From Rhynchonema sp. JSB1_4 (taxonomy: Eukaryota; Nematoda; Chromadorea; Monhysterida; Xyalidae): 20,691 bases of DNA. The position numbers and the translations under genes were made by a program. The stretch is taken from contig JASAMV010001294.1 in assembly GCA_030248065.1 (NCBI GenBank), positions 1 to 20,691 of the forward strand, in the 5' to 3' direction. Within the stretch, counting starts at the first letter, position 1. Each line of letters begins with the position of its first letter. The notes beneath the pieces were generated by a model. It had not been told where the DNA came from. It saw only the letters and a program-made list of their open reading frames with translations, and did no database searches. Positions 10,531-20,592 of the stretch are shown one piece after another.

Positions 10531-11905
10531 TGTACAGTAGTAGGTATAATTTTTGGCTCAAAATGGTTTAAAATCGGTATTTTTCACTCCATACAGGCGA
10601 AAAATCGCGCGTGACGCGCGAAATTAGCGCTTAAGAGTACATTCTCATCAATATGTATGCGTAAAAATTTTGTTCCCGGATGACATATTGAGTATTGACA
10701 TATTATATTTTGAGTCACATATTGGTAAAATTGTGGCTGACGCCAGCAGAATGGAGAAGACCATCCGCCGAAACTTTCACAGTCGAAATCTCGACTTCCT
10801 CCGAAAACTTTATTTGGCCTATGTCCGCCCTTTACTGGAATTTTCCATGTCCATTTGGTCCCCTCAAAATGTCACTTTAGCTAAAAACGTTGAAAAAATT
10901 CAACGTCGGTTCACTTACTATTTACCTGGCATGCAGACACTGTCTTACCAACAGCGTTTGCATGCCCTAAATTTAGACCCCCTAATTTATCGCCGGACCG
11001 TGAACGATCTTGTGCTCGTGTACAAGGTCATTCACGGTCACATACCTGGGGTAACCAAGGAATCCTTCTTTCCATCTCGTGACACCGGCCGCCCAACCGG
11101 AGGGCACTCCCACAGTTTGTGTCGAGTCCATGGCGCGGGTGCGGACTTGTCCGGATACTGGGCCTATCGTGTCGTGGACCTCTGGAACAGGCTACCAGAG
11201 GGCGTCGTCTCTGCTGCCTCAATTGCGGCCTTTAAAACTAAACTAAACTCACGTGGTCGAGACGTAGTTTCTTGCCACATTATCTCAAAATTTTCAACCG
11301 TCGTTGACTGATCTCCTCAGTCACTGGGTTGCTGCTTTCAGATCGTCATCAATTTTGTTGACATCTGTTATCATCTCGTGTTCGCCATCGGTTGCTGATT
11401 TATCGCCTGCCGTTGCTGTGTTGTTTGCTGTTTTTGGGTCTCTCCGGTGCGTTTTGTCGTTTGATCATTCATGATTATAATTTTGTGTGCTATTTACTGA
11501 TATGTCTCTTTTTTAGGTGTTTGCCGGATCTCCTGAAGGTCTTTGCGTGAGCTTACAGATAAAATTTGAATTTGAATTTGACCCCCCTAGCTCGGCCGGT
11601 CGGTACAGTAGGGAGGTAGGTTGATTGCAGGCAGGCTTTTTTGGTGGTACAGTGGGTTGATTGCAAAGGCCTGGGTATGGGATGGGTAGCTACACCACTG
11701 TTTCTTTCTTCAAAACGATGACTGAAAAGATCAAGAACTAGAACTAGGAAATGTTATTGCGCGAAGCGCAAAAATTTTGAAAATTTTGATTCAAAAAATG
11801 ATAATTTCGTTCGAATTTAGGCATACCGGGCCGGTCCGCCCAAATCTCCGGCGAGGCCCGGTCGACCAAGTCCAAAATCGCGGCCCGGCCCGTTTCCGAT
11901 CTCTG
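10531..11905 (+). mobile_element. Left-truncated copy of the 12633-13510 composite MITE, split by a LINE
   Basis: 10531-10680 and 11581-11905 align closely with the copy at 12964-13510: TACAGTAGTAGGTATAATTT, ATTAGCGCTTAAGA, AATTTTGTTCCCGGA, then AGCTCGGCCGGTCGGTACAG, TTCTTTCTTCAAAACGATGA, and the end GCCCGTTTCCGATCTCTG. The LINE at 10681-11580 interrupts it. The left hAT terminus is missing. This copy keeps a CGCGCG-TGA-CGCGCG palindrome (10606-10620) that the other copy has lost. Confidence 0.85.
10681..11580 (+). mobile_element. 5'-truncated CR1/jockey-like LINE: 3' end of reverse transcriptase ORF plus 3' UTR
   Basis: An open frame to TGA at 11309-11311 encodes about 210 residues of the C-terminal part of a non-LTR reverse transcriptase: MEKTIRRNFHSRNL, LYLAYVRPLLEFSMSIWSP, VEKIQRRFTYYL, LSYQQRLHALNLDPL, YRRTVNDLVLVYKVIHG and a final YWAYRVVDLWNRLP block. 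These are the thumb and post-RT signatures of CR1/jockey-clade elements. The FADD catalytic region and the endonuclease are absent, so it is dead on arrival. About 250 bp of 3' UTR ends in (AATTTG) repeats instead of poly(A), as in CR1/L2-type elements. It interrupts a MITE copy, and the intact sibling at 12964-13510 shows the empty site. Confidence 0.9.
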
Positions 11906-11929
11906 ATGCATGAGGCAACGAAATTAGAA

Positions 11930-12530
11930 ATTTACGCATGCGTAATCAGCCTTCCTGAGATTGGGCCTTGGGGGAATCCTGATTATGGCTTCGTTTAATT
12001 TGTAATCAGTCTTCCCCATCCCCACAGAGCCTCAGCAGGGTGTACTGATTACAATGGCAATCAGTGGTATCAGTCTTCCCTTCCACTTCCATCCGTGCCG
12101 GGAAGACTGATTATAAATAAAACGGATTAAACGGATTTTCCGGATTAAACGGATTTTTGCGTGCTGGGGGGAAGACTGATTATGGACTGGAAAATAAAAC
12201 GGATTAAACGGAATCCAGCTGTAACTTACTTCTGAACCAAGGCTTGGGCTTAGGCTTGAGCTCAGGCTTAGGCTTAGGCTTAGGCTCACGTTTGCCCACA
12301 TATTTAGGCTTGAGCCTTGACTCAGGCTTAAACTTAGGCTTGGGCTTAGGCTGAATACATGCATGGCATGCATAGCACTCGTAATCAGCCTTCCCGGGAA
12401 ACGGCCCTGGGGGGAAGGCTCATTATGCGGATTCCGTTTAATCCGTTTTATTTTCAAATCCATAATCAGTCTTCCCCCCAGAGCCTCTGCAGGGTGCACT
12501 GATTACAATAGTAATCAGTCTTCCATCAAC
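11930..12530. repeat. Hairpin-rich repeat built on TAATCAG..CTGATTA units
   Basis: About a dozen copies of TAATCAGTCTTCC, in both orientations, bound stem-loops of about 45-60 bp: roughly 11941-11987, 12002-12051, 12060-12113, 12382-12425 and 12463-12507. In addition, 12170-12226 and 12427-12482 form a longer inverted repeat (GGGGGGAAGACTGATTATGG / AAAACGGATTAAACGG on one arm). A direct repeat CAGAGCCTC.GCAGGGTG occurs at about 12025 and 12479. Transposon termini could not be fixed. Confidence 0.75.
12241..12355 (+). repeat. Degenerate TTAGGC array (nematode telomere-like)
   Basis: At least seven exact TTAGGC units, three of them contiguous (GGCTTAGGCTTAGGCTTAGG), are mixed with TTGGGC, TTGAGC and TCAGGC variants. 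Shorter patches of the same kind occur at about 14293-14340 and 19998-20022. It occupies the loop of the long inverted repeat around it. It could be a decayed interstitial telomere tract or a transposon-borne motif. Confidence 0.75.
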
Positions 12531-12632
12531 CCTTCCATCAACCAAATTCAGAAACTCATTGACTGAACTTGTCCTGTTGTTTTGCAAAAAATTGTCGGCG
12601 AAGACCAGGACCAAGCAAAATTCAGTCAAGAA

Positions 12633-13510
12633 CAGAGATCGGAAACGGGCCGGGTAAAGTCGGCCCGGCCCGGCCCGGTCGGCGAAAAGTCCGGCCCGGC
12701 CCGGCCCGGCCCGGTGGAGGGCTGCAGGTCGGCCCGGCCCGGCCCGTTTTGGCTTGAGGTCGGCCCGGCCCGGTCAGCCAATTTTCAAGGGCTGAAAACT
12801 AAAAAAGTCCAAAAAGCTGAAAAAAATTCGAAAATTTTCTGCAGAATGCTTGTTTTCACTGGTACAGCTGGGGGGAAGGGTAGGTAGGTAAGGTAGGTAG
12901 GTACGTAGACAGTAGACTGACGCGCCATCCTGATGCAGTACGTAAGTCGCCGCCCCGGTTTGTACAGTAGTAGTAGTAGGTATAATTTTTGACTCAAAAT
13001 GGTTTAAAATCGGTATTTTTCACTCCATATAGGCGACAAATAATTAGCGCTTAAGAATACATTCTCATCAATATGTAGACATAAATTTTGTTCCCGGACG
13101 ACTCCCCCCAGCTCGGCCGGTCGGTACAGTAGGTAGGATGATTGCAGGCAGGCTTTTTTGGTGGTACAGTATGTTGATTGCTGCAAAGTAAAGGCCTGGG
13201 TATGGGTAGCTACGGTACTGCTTCTTTCTTCAAAACGATGACTGAAAGGATCAAGAACTAGGAAATGTTATTGCGCGAAGCGCAAAAATTTTGAAAATTT
13301 TGGTTCAAAAAATGGTAATTTCGTTCAAATTTAGGCATACCGGGCCGGACCGGGCCGGGCTGCTCGGCCCGGCCCGGCCCGGTCCCCCCAAATCTCCGGC
13401 CCGGCCCGGCCCGGTCGACCAACTCCAAAATCGCGGCCCGGCCCGGCCCGGGTACCGGGCCGGGCCGGGCCGGGCCGGGCCGGGCCGGGCCAGCCCGTTT
13501 CCGATCTCTG
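12633..13510. mobile_element. Composite hAT MITE (878 bp) with perfect TIR, perfect 8-bp TSD and GGCCC blocks
   Basis: Left end CAGAGATCGGAAACGGGC (12633-12650) is the exact inverse of the right end GCCCGTTTCCGATCTCTG (13493-13510). GTCAAGAA occurs directly outside both ends (12625-12632, 13511-13518). Next to each terminus is a block of repeated CCCGG/GGCCC (about 12650-12775 and 13340-13492). A second MITE (12857-13220) lies inside. Nothing here encodes a transposase; a hAT enzyme acting in trans is implied. Confidence 0.92.
12857..13220. mobile_element. Inner TACAGTAGG-family MITE within the composite
   Basis: Homologous to 18362-18700. Termini are CACTGGTACAGCTGGGG and, inverted, CAGTACCGTAGCTACCC. 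Flanks CTTGTTTT (12849-12856) and CTTCTTTC (13221-13228) agree at 6 of 8 positions. It holds several GTACAGTAGG and GTAGGTAGG motifs. The CG palindrome present in both sibling copies is deleted here near 13040. The same insertion junction appears in the 10531-11905 copy, so the insertion came before duplication of the composite. Confidence 0.75.
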
Positions 13511-13660
13511 GTCAAGAATGTTTCGCTGTGTTTTGTTTGTTATTCCTTTTTGGTCGACTGACTGATAAGCCGAGTGCAACTGCAGCAAGTTGCTGATAAC
13601 ATAAGTCGTTTTGGGCACGTATCACACAAGCGTACATTCCATTTTGGGTACAGCTCAAGG

Positions 13661-14066
13661 CAGTGGCGGATCCAGCTTTTGCCAATGGAGGCGGAGGGGC
13701 CAAGAGCCAGCCAAACCCAAAAAGCCGTTTGTATCTAGTGCTTGTTCCATTCCTGAAAAGTCATTTTTATCGAGAGCTTATTCAGAATTTTGCGCTTTTT
13801 ACATGAAATATCATGCAAAACGTGACTATGCGCGCGAAGCGCTAGAAATTTTGGCACTTTTTGCTCGCACGAAAGCCAAATTTCATCGAAAATGTATGTC
13901 CTTGCCTTGACACTCGAAGCCCGCGATTTTTTGCCTTTTAAGTGTATCAGAGTTAAATAAAATTCTGCGATTTGGGGGTCCTTTTTTCTTCCTTCCGAAA
14001 CGGTGCCCCACCCTTCGGGGCCAAATGGACCAAAGGGGGCGCTCTGCCCCCCTGGATCCGCCCTTG
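13661..14066. mobile_element. hAT MITE (406 bp) with GGCGGATCCAG termini and perfect TSD
   Basis: Left CAGTGGCGGATCCAG and inverted right CAAGGGCGGATCCAG match at 12 of 15 positions or better. GCTCAAGG flanks both ends exactly (13653-13660, 14067-14074). The interior contains the palindrome GCGCGAAGCGC (13832-13842) and no transposase. A diverged inverted relative is at 5945-6178. Confidence 0.9.
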
Positions 14067-14074
14067 GCTCAAGG

Positions 14075-14510
14075 TCAGTCCGTTTAAAACTGCGTGTTGC
14101 TGGCTTGTTGTTTGCTTGTTCTTGCGCTGCCAGACACAGCTCAGCATCTGATGTAGAGATCAGGAATGGGTTCAGTGAAGCAGTGCGATCAAGCCCGGAC
14201 CTCAGTTGAAAAACAAAAAGCTCGGACAAAAGCCCAGCGCTTTTTTTGAAACCATAGTTCTTTTGGTGAGGGAACTTTGAAATCCTAAAACAGCTTAGGC
14301 TAGGCTCTCCAATAGGCTTCAGTTTAGGCTTAGGCCAAGCCCTGAACCAATCCGTGCTTCTATCAAGAAATCGAATTTTGTATTTGTGGGAGTGGGATAT
14401 TTCCCTACCAAAAGTCTTTGGGTTTCCCGATATGCGCGCCGAACCATTCTTAATCGCCCGGGTCAATAGGAAACACCAATGCTCATCAATACCTTTATTG
14501 TTTGCACAGG
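14075..14510 (+). other. Upstream region of ACOX3
   Basis: No gene is recognised. A degenerate TTAGGC patch lies at about 14293-14340. At 14501-14509 the sequence TTTGCACAG is an acceptor-like site, and only one base separates it from the ATG at 14511. In nematodes that arrangement is common for spliced-leader addition, but an ordinary 5' UTR intron is equally possible. Confidence 0.45.
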
Positions 14511-17500
14511 ATGTCGATCAGTATCGATGCGCCGTTGTGCGAGCTGGTGCCCGATTTCACCCATGGGCCGCTCGATCGGTATCGCGATAACGCGAAATTT
14601 CATTGGCGCGACATGAAAGTGCTGATCGACGGAGAGGAGGCGGTCAGATTTCAGGTTGATTTTTAGTTTTGTTTGGTGTTTATCTTGGCTGTATGTCTGG
14701 GGCAACACATTGCGCTCCAATAAACAGTGTAACAAATGAATTTTCGGGTGTGAGCGGGGCGGACCCGATTAACCATAACAAGCCCAAAAAATAAATAAAA
14801 AAATCTGCGAAACTTTTTAGTACAAAGTTTGGAACACATTCGCCAAAGACCCACTTTTCGATCGGGAGCTGATCACGCCAACTTTGGATGAGCAACGAAC
14901 ACTCTGCTTCAAACGTTGGATGAAAATTCTGGATTACAACTTTTGTCACGGCAGTGATGTGAGTTTACCGGAAACCTAATTCCTTGACGACATATAACTC
15001 CAGATTCTAAACCATGACACATCCAACCCGATAAAAACAACAGTAATTATCATAAACACTGAAATTTCGAATTCAGCACATCAAGCAAAGCTATCTGAGC
15101 ACAGCGTTGGAAACGTATGACCAAGCCGTATCCGCCAAGTTCAGCCTGAACGCGACTGTGTGTTTCCTTGCACGTTTTGTTCGGGTTCTAAACGTGCGGG
15201 ATAAAATCTGCTTGTTCAGGTATTTCGGGTCACCGTCCAGCTGATGGGCACTGCGCGACACGCACACGTTTTGGACCAGATTGACAAAGGAGAGGTATGG
15301 AGCCATGCCGGAAACGAAAGCGTCCGTGTGTCAATTCTTGTTGGGCTGTATTTTCTGATCGAGTTGGCGCGCTTTAATTTTGACGAGCGTAGAAGCTGTT
15401 CATAATGAGCAGAGTAACAGTGTTCATCAAACCGCTTCACATCTGAGTCCGGAAGGCTTCACAAATTCCCAATCAACTAACAAAAACATACAACGCCTTC
15501 ACAGATCTTCGGCTGTTTCGGGCTGTCCGAGATCAGTCACGGCTCAAACGCACGCGCGATGCAAACCCGAGCCGTGTACCACCCAGAAACCCAGGAATTC
15601 GACCTGATTACGCCCAACACGGAAGCGATAAAGTGTTGGATTGGCAATTTGGGTCAGATGGCCACGCACATGGTCGTTTACGCGCAGCTGTATGTGCCCG
15701 GTGGGTTGAGGACAGCTTTGCCTTTCATTATATTAGTAATTTTGAGTCACAATATTTTTTTTACAAAAACTGCAAATGCAAAGTATTACAAGAAAGTCTC
15801 AAATCAGTTTTGATCTGTGGAGAATTTTGAACATTGAATTTCATGTCTTCGTCGATAACTCTTGATGATGAAGAACGCTAGTCAGGAGTTTCAGACCCGA
15901 ACGCCCCCAAGCAATTGTCCCATTGCGGAATGCATGCGTTTGTAGTGCCACTGAGGGATCCACGCACGCTCAAACCATTCCCAGGCGTTTTCGTTGGTGA
16001 CATGGGAGAGAAGCAGGGATGGAATCAGCTGGATAACGGGTTAGCTTAAATTTTTTTCATGCCTTCATTTCCCAGTACTCTTTCACTGGGACTCTGCCTA
16101 GTGGGCGGATTGCCGGCAACAACGACAACATTTCCAAAGGTCCATTTTTCAAATTCAGTTGGGTGGCATTCAACCACCATCGCATTCCACGAGTCAACTT
16201 GCTGAATCGAACGGCGGACGTGCAACCGGACGGGAGGTTCACGTCACCACTCAAGGTTGGCCATGACCAGTATTTCATGTGCTAATTTTGCAATTCTGAC
16301 TTTTAGATTGGCCTAGGGGCTTGACGTCGGGCATTACGCGGTCCTGATTTCACTAAAAAAACAATGAACTAATCCACCAGTTGCGTATAACCCCTGAGAA
16401 TTCGTGAAACATCAGCCAGTTAAACATCAATTCCAGACTCAACGCGAGCGACTGGCTGCTAACTTCGGTTCATTGTCCGTCGGCCGAGTGGGCATCATTC
16501 GCAAGGGGGCCTTGGCGTGCCGTTTGGCATCATCTGTTGTTGTCAGGTGTGTGGTGCTCTGACACTTTGTGTATGCATGATGCCGGCCGAGTGCATATTT
16601 TTCATAAGCTTGTTTTCTCAAATGAATGAAGAAAAGATTTTTAGTTTGGCAGTCGCCTTTTCAGATATTCAGCCGTTCGCAAACAGTTCGCACCGAAACA
16701 AGGAGAAGAAGAGTGGCCCGTGATTGAATACCCGCTCCAGGTGAGGGAACGATTCGGACGAGACAATTGATTTTCTAGTCGATGGGAGTGCAATATATCA
16801 TCCGAGATAATCAGTATTTTATTTAGCAACGCCGCATCATGCCCTATCTGGCCGCCGCGTTTGTTTTGTCGAAATTTGCCGACGAATTTTTCGACAATTT
16901 CACGCAATACGTCATGCAGTCGATTCAGGACCCGAAGGCTCGCGAAACGGTTGGTGAAAGGTTTTCTAAAAGTACCGAAAACCAGCACATTTTGAAATAG
17001 ATCATGTCCAAAAAATTGTTGTTCAGGCCGAAATGGGTCGCGAAATCCACGGCGTGTCGAGCGTGTGCAAGCCGCTGTCAACTTGGACCGGGATTCGATG
17101 CATTCAGGAAGCAAGGGAGGCGTGTGGAGGGCACGGGTTGGTTTGCTGGTTCAGCTGGGCGCATATACTATTGATTACTGACTAACATGGGAACATAGTC
17201 GTTGCTGTGCATGCACCACGCAGCATGCATCCAAAGCCGTCATCCCATACCTACGTTGCAGTTTCCTGAAATCGTCCCGTTTGGGCGACCTACTGAACGA
17301 ATACCAAGCATCCGTGACGTACGAGGGCGAGAACAACATGCTGCTGCAGCAGGTCGCCAACTACCTGCTCGCATTGTATGACGAACATGTCAAAGGTTAA
17401 CCAATGGACAAATGTGGACTGGAAGTCTGCTAGCCAGCGCAGCGTATGGCGTGCAAAGCAGTGTGTGTATCTGCACGGTTGCATGTGTATAAGTGCAACT

Positions 17501-20500
17501 TTGAGCCGCAGCCAGACCGCGTTCCCGTAGGTCAGTTGGTAGAGCAACTGGCTGTCCAGGCCTGGTGGCTGGGAAGTCGGAGGTTCGAGTCCTTCCGGGA
17601 GCATACGTTTGGTGTGGCGGTTCAGAGTTCACACAAAATTGCGTGTGAAATGAATATTTGTATTTGCGATAGTGAAATACAAGATTTTCAGCCGGTACCC
17701 CTATTCGATCGCCGTTTGGATCGGTGGATTTTATCAACGAAGGCCTGAAGCGCACAGGTCAACCAAGCGCTGCTGCGGTTACGGATGCCAATGTCACTGA
17801 AGGTGCGTGTTGTTTTTATTGACTAAAAGTGGGGGGGCTAATTCACCGACCGGTGGACCGCTGTGACCGGTACTTTTGACTATGGTAGGTTGCCATCGGG
17901 AATGATCTGCAAGCTGGAGCCGCGGACGGAGGCCGCTATCGGAAATGGTTTCCGATATGGGTTACGGTAGCTATGCTGCCTGTGTTAGAGCTACCGTTGT
18001 CAAAATTACCGGTCAGCGGTCCACCGGCCGGTGAATTACGTTCCCATAAATGGTGTCATGTCAATGCTATTGTTGTCGACGTACACGGATGCGCCTGCGA
18101 TTCGAACAAACGCAGTTGGCGGCATAGTGTCTGCCGCGAAACACAACGCGGGGTGGGTTTGGGATGGGATGCGCGTGCAATGCAAAGTGCATAGCGCGAC
18201 GACTTTATGGAAATACATAGGAAGTCAGCCCTACGATAAAATGAAGTCATGGTTGTTATAACACAGTTGGATTGTGAGAGCCGGTACGTCGACAGCAATA
18301 GACATCCTGCTGTGATTGCACGAAGCACACAGGCAGCTGCGTTGACAATAATAGTGGAAGCCAATAGTGTAGCAGGGGGGGGGGGCAAGGTACAGTAGGT
18401 AGGTAGGTTGACGCTCCATTCTGGTACAGTAGGTAGGTCGCCGCCCGGCGGCTGGTACAGTAAGTTGCGATTTTTGGCTCAAAATGGTATAAAATCGGTA
18501 TTTTCCACTCCAAATAGGCGATAAATCGCGCGCTACGCGCGAAATTAGCGTTTTAGAGTACATTTTCATCAACATTTAGACCTGAAAAATTTTGTTCCCC
18601 CCCCCTAGCGCGGCCGGTACAGTAGAAAGGTGGTAGGTTGCCGCCCCACATTTTTGGTGGTTCAGTAGGTTGCCGCCCCGCCTGGGTAGCTACACCACTG
18701 GTGGAATCCACATGTAATTGATATGTACGAGGTGCGCCAACATGGACAGCACGATATTGTTTTATTGCCCAGGTGTGCTCGACGCATTCCAATGGTTGGT
18801 GGTTCATCTGTTGAAGAAGACAGCAGCCAAATATGCCGCTCAACTGCGATCGACAAATGGCGGAAAATTTATCGCGCAAATGAATTCACAGCTGCATCAC
18901 GCGCACACGCTGGCGATTGCTTTCGGACAGGTTGGACCATAGTTGGATGCTATCATGTGAAACATCAATTGGTGTCTGGTTGAGACATTAAGACTGATTG
19001 TAGTTCCCATTTTATGAACCTAGTAGCTGATGTATGACCAATTTGATGTGTTCGTCACCATGTGCATGCGCTGGCCAACTCGTTTTCATGTGAAACGTTT
19101 TTCAGTGCAGGTGCTAGATTCTAGCACCTCACATTCGGCTCAATTTCGTCCGATATTCTCAGACACGTTCGGTGCATCAGGTGCTTCATCATCAGTCAGG
19201 TCACGTAAACGGCCCAATAATTCCACTTGGATTGCAGCACGTGATGCTATCGTCATTTCATCGTTTCGTCAGTTTCACCACCATTCCGCACAACATGCGC
19301 GCGCCGTTGAGGCATCTGTGTGACTTGTACGCGTGCGTCAGTCTGGAGCAGCATTTGGGAGCGCTCTATATTGGTTGGAATGCCTTTTTTGAGAAAAAGA
19401 TTTGACGAGCTACCTGTAACACATACTTCGTTTGGCTAGATTTTGTTTTTGTTTACGCAATCTGAAGATGGAAACATATAAATGTCAATATGTCAATTTC
19501 AAGAAGCGTAAAATGTTTTGGTTTTCAAATAAGGTTTTCCAAAAGAATAGCGCGAAGGTTGCTAACACTCTTGCCAAGCCGTTAAATCATGGAACAACTT
19601 CATAAGTATAATACCTATTAAACCGAAACAAATTCAGACTGGCCGATATGTTTCAATCATCACATTTATACATCATTGTCGTTATATTGCAGAAGGCTAC
19701 TGCACGGGGGGTGCATTCGGCCGAAGCATCCAGGAGTCCATCGAACGACTTTGCGCGCTGGTTAAAGACGACGCGGTGCCTCTGGTGGACGCTTTGGCTC
19801 CACCCGACAACATACTGTCATCAACGTTGGGACACAGTGATGGAAGAGTGAGTGCTGCGATATGTTATTCAGTCGACGTTTGTGTGTATACATGATGAGA
19901 ATCGATTACTGGAGACCAAAATTGATACGGAACTGCAAACAAAGTAACCACTACCTACATACTGGACTTTGGCTTATGGACATCAAGCTAATGCATTTAA
20001 GCTTAGGCTTGGGTTTAGGCTTAAGGTGGAGTTATACTTGTCCATTTTGCCCTTGCAGACAATGAGGACAAATTTTTGTTCAGATCATATTTTGTGATGG
20101 AGTTGGGGCACTAATTTCGACCAACATAAAGGTTGTTCCCCGGCCCCAAATGAACAACTTTTACGCTGGACGAAATTTGTGCTATAACTCTGTATCACAA
20201 AATATGATCTTTGCAATAATTTGTCCTCATATATTGTCAATAAGCCCAAAATGGACAAGCATAACTTCAGCTTTAGTCGCATCGCAGCTTCAAGCAAACG
20301 TCTGGTGTTTGGCCCCTGGCGCCATTTGTAAACACTGATGCAGAAGTTGAAATCAGTTTTGAGAGCAAAAACATGCACATACATACCTACAGGGTGACAC
20401 AACAATGTGCGATCTCGGCGGTTGTTGCACTTTAAGAGACGTACTCTCACTCGTTCGAAGCACTTTGTATCAAGTGTTTTGTGTCAGAATTTGGTTATCT

Positions 20501-20592
20501 AACGTCGGATAAGCTACTCACTGTGCGTTGACTTGTACAGGATGGAGTACGCTCGTTTTTTGAAAGTATGCTGAAAAACTATGTAAATACAG
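14511..20592 (+). CDS. ACOX3: Peroxisomal acyl-CoA oxidase, ACOX3 type, 17 exons, extreme C-terminus not seen
   Basis: Exons: 14511-14654, 14821-14958, 15077-15157, 15220-15294, 15505-15700, 15895-16039, 16159-16255, 16437-16546, 16665-16740, 16827-16949, 17027-17136, 17262-17395, 17692-17802, 18773-18930, 19238-19373, 19693-19847, 20541-20592. Every junction keeps the frame, giving about 680 residues (human ACOX3 has about 700). The enzyme oxidises acyl-CoA to 2-enoyl-CoA with FAD and O2, making H2O2. Family marks: [12 protein letters not shown] (N-terminus), [18 protein letters not shown] (FAD/substrate loop), [48 protein letters not shown], and VTYEGENN with the catalytic Glu. The C-terminal domain ([17 protein letters not shown]) aligns without gaps to ACOX3. 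The peroxisomal SKL-type signal is not visible: exon 17 either reads on to TGA at 20655 without one or splices beyond the window. In nematodes, acyl-CoA oxidases shorten lipid and ascaroside side chains. Confidence 0.95.
17521..17603 (+). tRNA. tRNA-like gene (83 nt) in ACOX3 intron 12; anticodon unclear, possibly a pseudogene
   Basis: An A-box (TAGGTCAGTTGG) and a B-box (GGTTCGAGTCC) are both intact. Acceptor stem GTTCCCG pairs with CGGGAGC plus discriminator A. T-arm GGAGG-TTCGAGT-CCTTC pairs. The D-stem GGTC/GAGC has one mismatch. The anticodon region is unusual: ACTGG can pair with CTGGT around a 10-base loop CTGTCCAGGC, followed by a possible variable arm GGCT-GGGA-AGTC. It could be a class-II-like (variable-arm) tRNA, a tRNA pseudogene or the head of a SINE. 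Confidence 0.55.
17841..18036. mobile_element. Foldback MITE (196 bp) with TA flanks in ACOX3 intron 13
   Basis: 17841-17880 and 17999-18036 are inverted repeats of about 40 bp: ATTCACCGACCGGTGGACCG against the inverted right end ATTCACCGGCCGGTGGACCG, continuing through GACCGGTA and TTTTGAC. TA stands on both sides (17839-17840, 18037-18038), which fits a Tc1/mariner-type TA duplication. A further small palindrome TATCGGAAA..TTTCCGATA lies inside. There is no coding capacity. Confidence 0.75.
18362..18700. mobile_element. TACAGTAGG-family hAT MITE (339 bp) in ACOX3 intron 13
   Basis: Flanks GTGGAAGC (18354-18361) and GTGGAATC (18701-18708) match at 7 of 8. Left end CAATAGTGTAGC and inverted right end CAGTGGTGTAGC match at 10 of 12. 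It holds repeated GGTACAGTAGGTAGG motifs and the palindrome CGCGCG-CTA-CGCGCG (18527-18541). It is the stand-alone relative of the inner element at 12857-13220. Confidence 0.85.
19109..19129. repeat. 21-bp near-perfect palindrome in ACOX3 intron 14
   Basis: AGGTGCTAGA and TCTAGCACCT are exact inverse arms around a single T. It lies about 110 bp upstream of exon 15. No function is evident; it could be a binding site or chance. Confidence 0.7.
20022..20275. repeat. Long imperfect inverted repeat in ACOX3 intron 16
   Basis: About 20022-20120 pairs with about 20165-20275. Shared arm blocks are GTTATACTTGTCCATTTTG (GTTATGCTTGTCCATTTTG on the other arm), ATGAGGACAAATT, GATCATATTTTGTGAT and ACAAATTTCGTCC versus ACTAATTTCGACC. 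The loop is closed by GGTTGTTC..GAACAACTT. A short TTAGGC-like patch stands just before the left arm. It is probably a decayed foldback MITE; no target-site duplication was found. Confidence 0.75.

Noticed and set aside
12241..12355. True chromosome end
   Set aside because: The TTAGGC units are degenerate, short, and flanked on both sides by long repeat-bearing sequence, so this is at most an interstitial tract.
13258..13618. Long GPAR/PGPAR-repeat open frames that look collagen-like
   Set aside because: They come from reading CCCGG/GGCCC repeats of the hAT element in several frames on both strands.
17290..17755. Minus-strand open frame with [14 protein letters not shown]
   Set aside because: It is the antisense of the tRNA-like gene and ACOX3 exons 12-13; such frames are common artefacts over tRNA genes.
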